A program made the position numbers and the translations under genes. A stretch of 38,055 nt of DNA from a virus. Positions 37,555-38,055 of this stretch are shown here, in pieces. Positions within the stretch are counted from its first letter, which is position 1, and each line of letters starts with the position of its first letter. The notes under the pieces are model-generated. The model saw only the letters and a list, made by a program, of their open reading frames with translations, ran no database searches and had not been told where the DNA came from. The stretch spans positions 1 to 38,055 of IMG/VR virus record IMGVR_UViG_3300010399_000027. One strand, written 5' to 3'.

Positions 37555-37759
37555 AAAGGCGATTCCTAAGAGTGAGTTTGCATTACCAGGCGAACGAAAA
37601 TACCCAGTAAATGACAAAAGTCACGCCGCAAATGCAAAAAGTCGTGCTCAGCAGCAATATGATAAAGGTAATATTTCAAAATCCACATTATCTAAGATAG
37701 ATGCCAGGGCAAACAAGGTATTGAAGACAAATAAAACTACCTCCAAGAAAAAATGTTGA
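37532..37759 (+). CDS. 75-aa basic protein between portal and scaffold
   Basis: A Lys/Arg/Ser/Ala-rich protein overlapping the portal end by 23 bases. N-terminal KLTAKARKAIPKSEFALPGE, then YPVNDKSHAANAKSRAQQ, belongs to a small family commonly encoded beside portal or protease genes in phages, with the A-R-x-A-[IL]-P and P-x-x-D-x-x-H-A-x-x-A pattern. Function unknown; a capsid-associated or DNA-binding role would fit the charge. Confidence 0.7.
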   Translation: MKLTAKARKAIPKSEFALPGERKYPVNDKSHAANAKSRAQQQYDKGNISKSTLSKIDARANKVLKTNKTTSKKKC

Positions 37760-37768
37760 TTCGAACAG

Positions 37769-37809
37769 TATTGTCACTTTAGTTAAAATATTATACGATA
37801 GTGACAATA
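37769..37809. promoter_or_regulatory. 10-bp inverted repeat overlapping a promoter-like sequence
   Basis: TATTGTCACT (37769-37778) and AGTGACAATA (37800-37809) are a perfect inverted repeat with a 21-base centre. On + the left arm contains TTGTCA (37771-37776), and TACGAT (37794-37799) follows after 17 bases, so a promoter for scaffold and coat may lie between the arms. The repeat could be its operator or, if transcribed, a hairpin. Confidence 0.5.
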
Positions 37810-37932
37810 AGTTGTAATGGTCGAAAGACTAAATGCCGAAAGGCATAAAAGTTACCGAATCTTAAATCGGGCTTGGCTTAGCGGCCATTTACGCACTCAT
37901 GCGGTAGAAATGAGCGGAACTCAAACGATAAG
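37810..37932 (+). other. Structured leader of the scaffold/coat genes
   Basis: Tandem short hairpins: GTC-GAAA-GAC near 37820-37830, ATGCC-GAAA-GGCAT at about 37833-37846, CCGA/TCGG spanning about 37855-37870, and CTCAT/ATGAG around 37898-37916. Together with bases 1-40 it forms a 163-base leader before the scaffold ATG. No known riboswitch matched. It may hold an mRNA-processing or stability element for high capsid expression. Confidence 0.45.
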
Positions 37933-38055
37933 AGGCTATAACTGTCACTCAGGTTAAACGTGAGGTTGTTAAATGGATGAGAATGAAATTGTTGAAGGCA
38001 TGGGATTAACAGAAGCCCAGCCGCAAGATGAGATGTTGCCTAAATCTCGTGTAAA
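37933..38055. repeat. Terminal direct repeat, copy 2
   Basis: Exact copy of bases 1-123. See copy 1. Confidence 0.95.
37973..38055 (+). CDS. Scaffold gene, 5' fragment (repeat of the gene at 41)
   Basis: The first 83 bases of the scaffold gene again, truncated by the end of the record. It is not a separate gene; on the circular genome it is the gene at 41-739. Confidence 0.92.
   Translation, partial: MDENEIVEGMGLTEAQPQDEMLPKSRV

Noticed and set aside
1-38055. CRISPR array, insertion sequence, reverse transcriptase or diversity-generating element
   Set aside because: No regularly spaced direct repeats, transposase motifs or RT (YxDD) motif were seen on either strand. The only periodic repeats are the protein-coding fibre repeats.

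Overview
This window is a complete, circularly closed genome of a P22-like short-tailed phage (podovirus), with a unit length of 37,932 bp. Bases 1-123 are repeated exactly at 37933-38055, so the linear record is a circular assembly, or a circularly permuted terminally redundant genome, opened inside the scaffold gene. It is AT-rich. The host is probably a Gram-negative gammaproteobacterium: the phage carries a lambda P-type helicase loader, RecE/RecT-type recombination, a GH108 endolysin and a CsrA homologue. No integrase and no CI-type repressor are recognisable, so it is most likely lytic or uses an unfamiliar repressor.

Late region (33.4 kb through the origin to 17.3 kb, + strand). The order is small terminase, large terminase (TTG start), P22 gp1-like portal, a 75-aa basic protein, scaffold, P22 gp5-like coat, a beta-rich virion protein, gp4-like tail accessory factor, a free-standing endonuclease VII-type HNH gene with its own promoter, gp10-like tail protein, a 110-aa protein in the gp26 slot, three ejection proteins in the gp7/gp20/gp16 slots, a minus-strand small membrane protein with its own promoter in the slot of P22 sieA, then a tail fibre/spike cluster containing 90-residue repeats. 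A strong terminator closes this block at 17.36 kb, followed by a degenerate tRNA-like element.

Lysis and recombination (17.4-21.2 kb). A coiled-coil protein, an endolysin with an N-terminal membrane segment and a VRR-NUC-type nuclease lie on +. On - is an operon of RecE-like exonuclease, a 53-aa protein, RecT-family annealing protein and a one-TM acidic protein. This operon and the rightward early genes diverge from a control region at 21.2-21.3 kb that holds two TTGTATTAATACAA-type operators. The first rightward gene encodes a Cro-like repressor.

Rightward early/accessory region (21.3-27.0 kb). About 20 very small genes are chained by ATGA/TAATG overlaps, and many have zinc-ribbon cysteine pairs. 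They are interrupted by a hairpin-rich noncoding stretch at 22.6-22.9 kb. At 27.15-27.30 kb an extended -10 promoter and a terminator delimit a probable ~130-nt small RNA. Replication genes follow: a lambda O-like initiator with two internal palindromic iterons (probable origin) and a lambda P-like loader.

Leftward accessory operon (31.75-29.4 kb, - strand). The same operator pair, with the same 5-bp spacing, overlaps a promoter that drives nine small genes and then csrA. The csrA Shine-Dalgarno sequence is itself a near-consensus CsrA site. Divergent from it lies a noncoding GGA-rich stretch (29.64-29.82 kb) with its own promoter-like sequence and 3' stem plus T-run, a candidate CsrA-binding RNA. 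A zinc-ribbon gene and a ParB-like/DNA methyltransferase fusion then lead back into the terminase genes.
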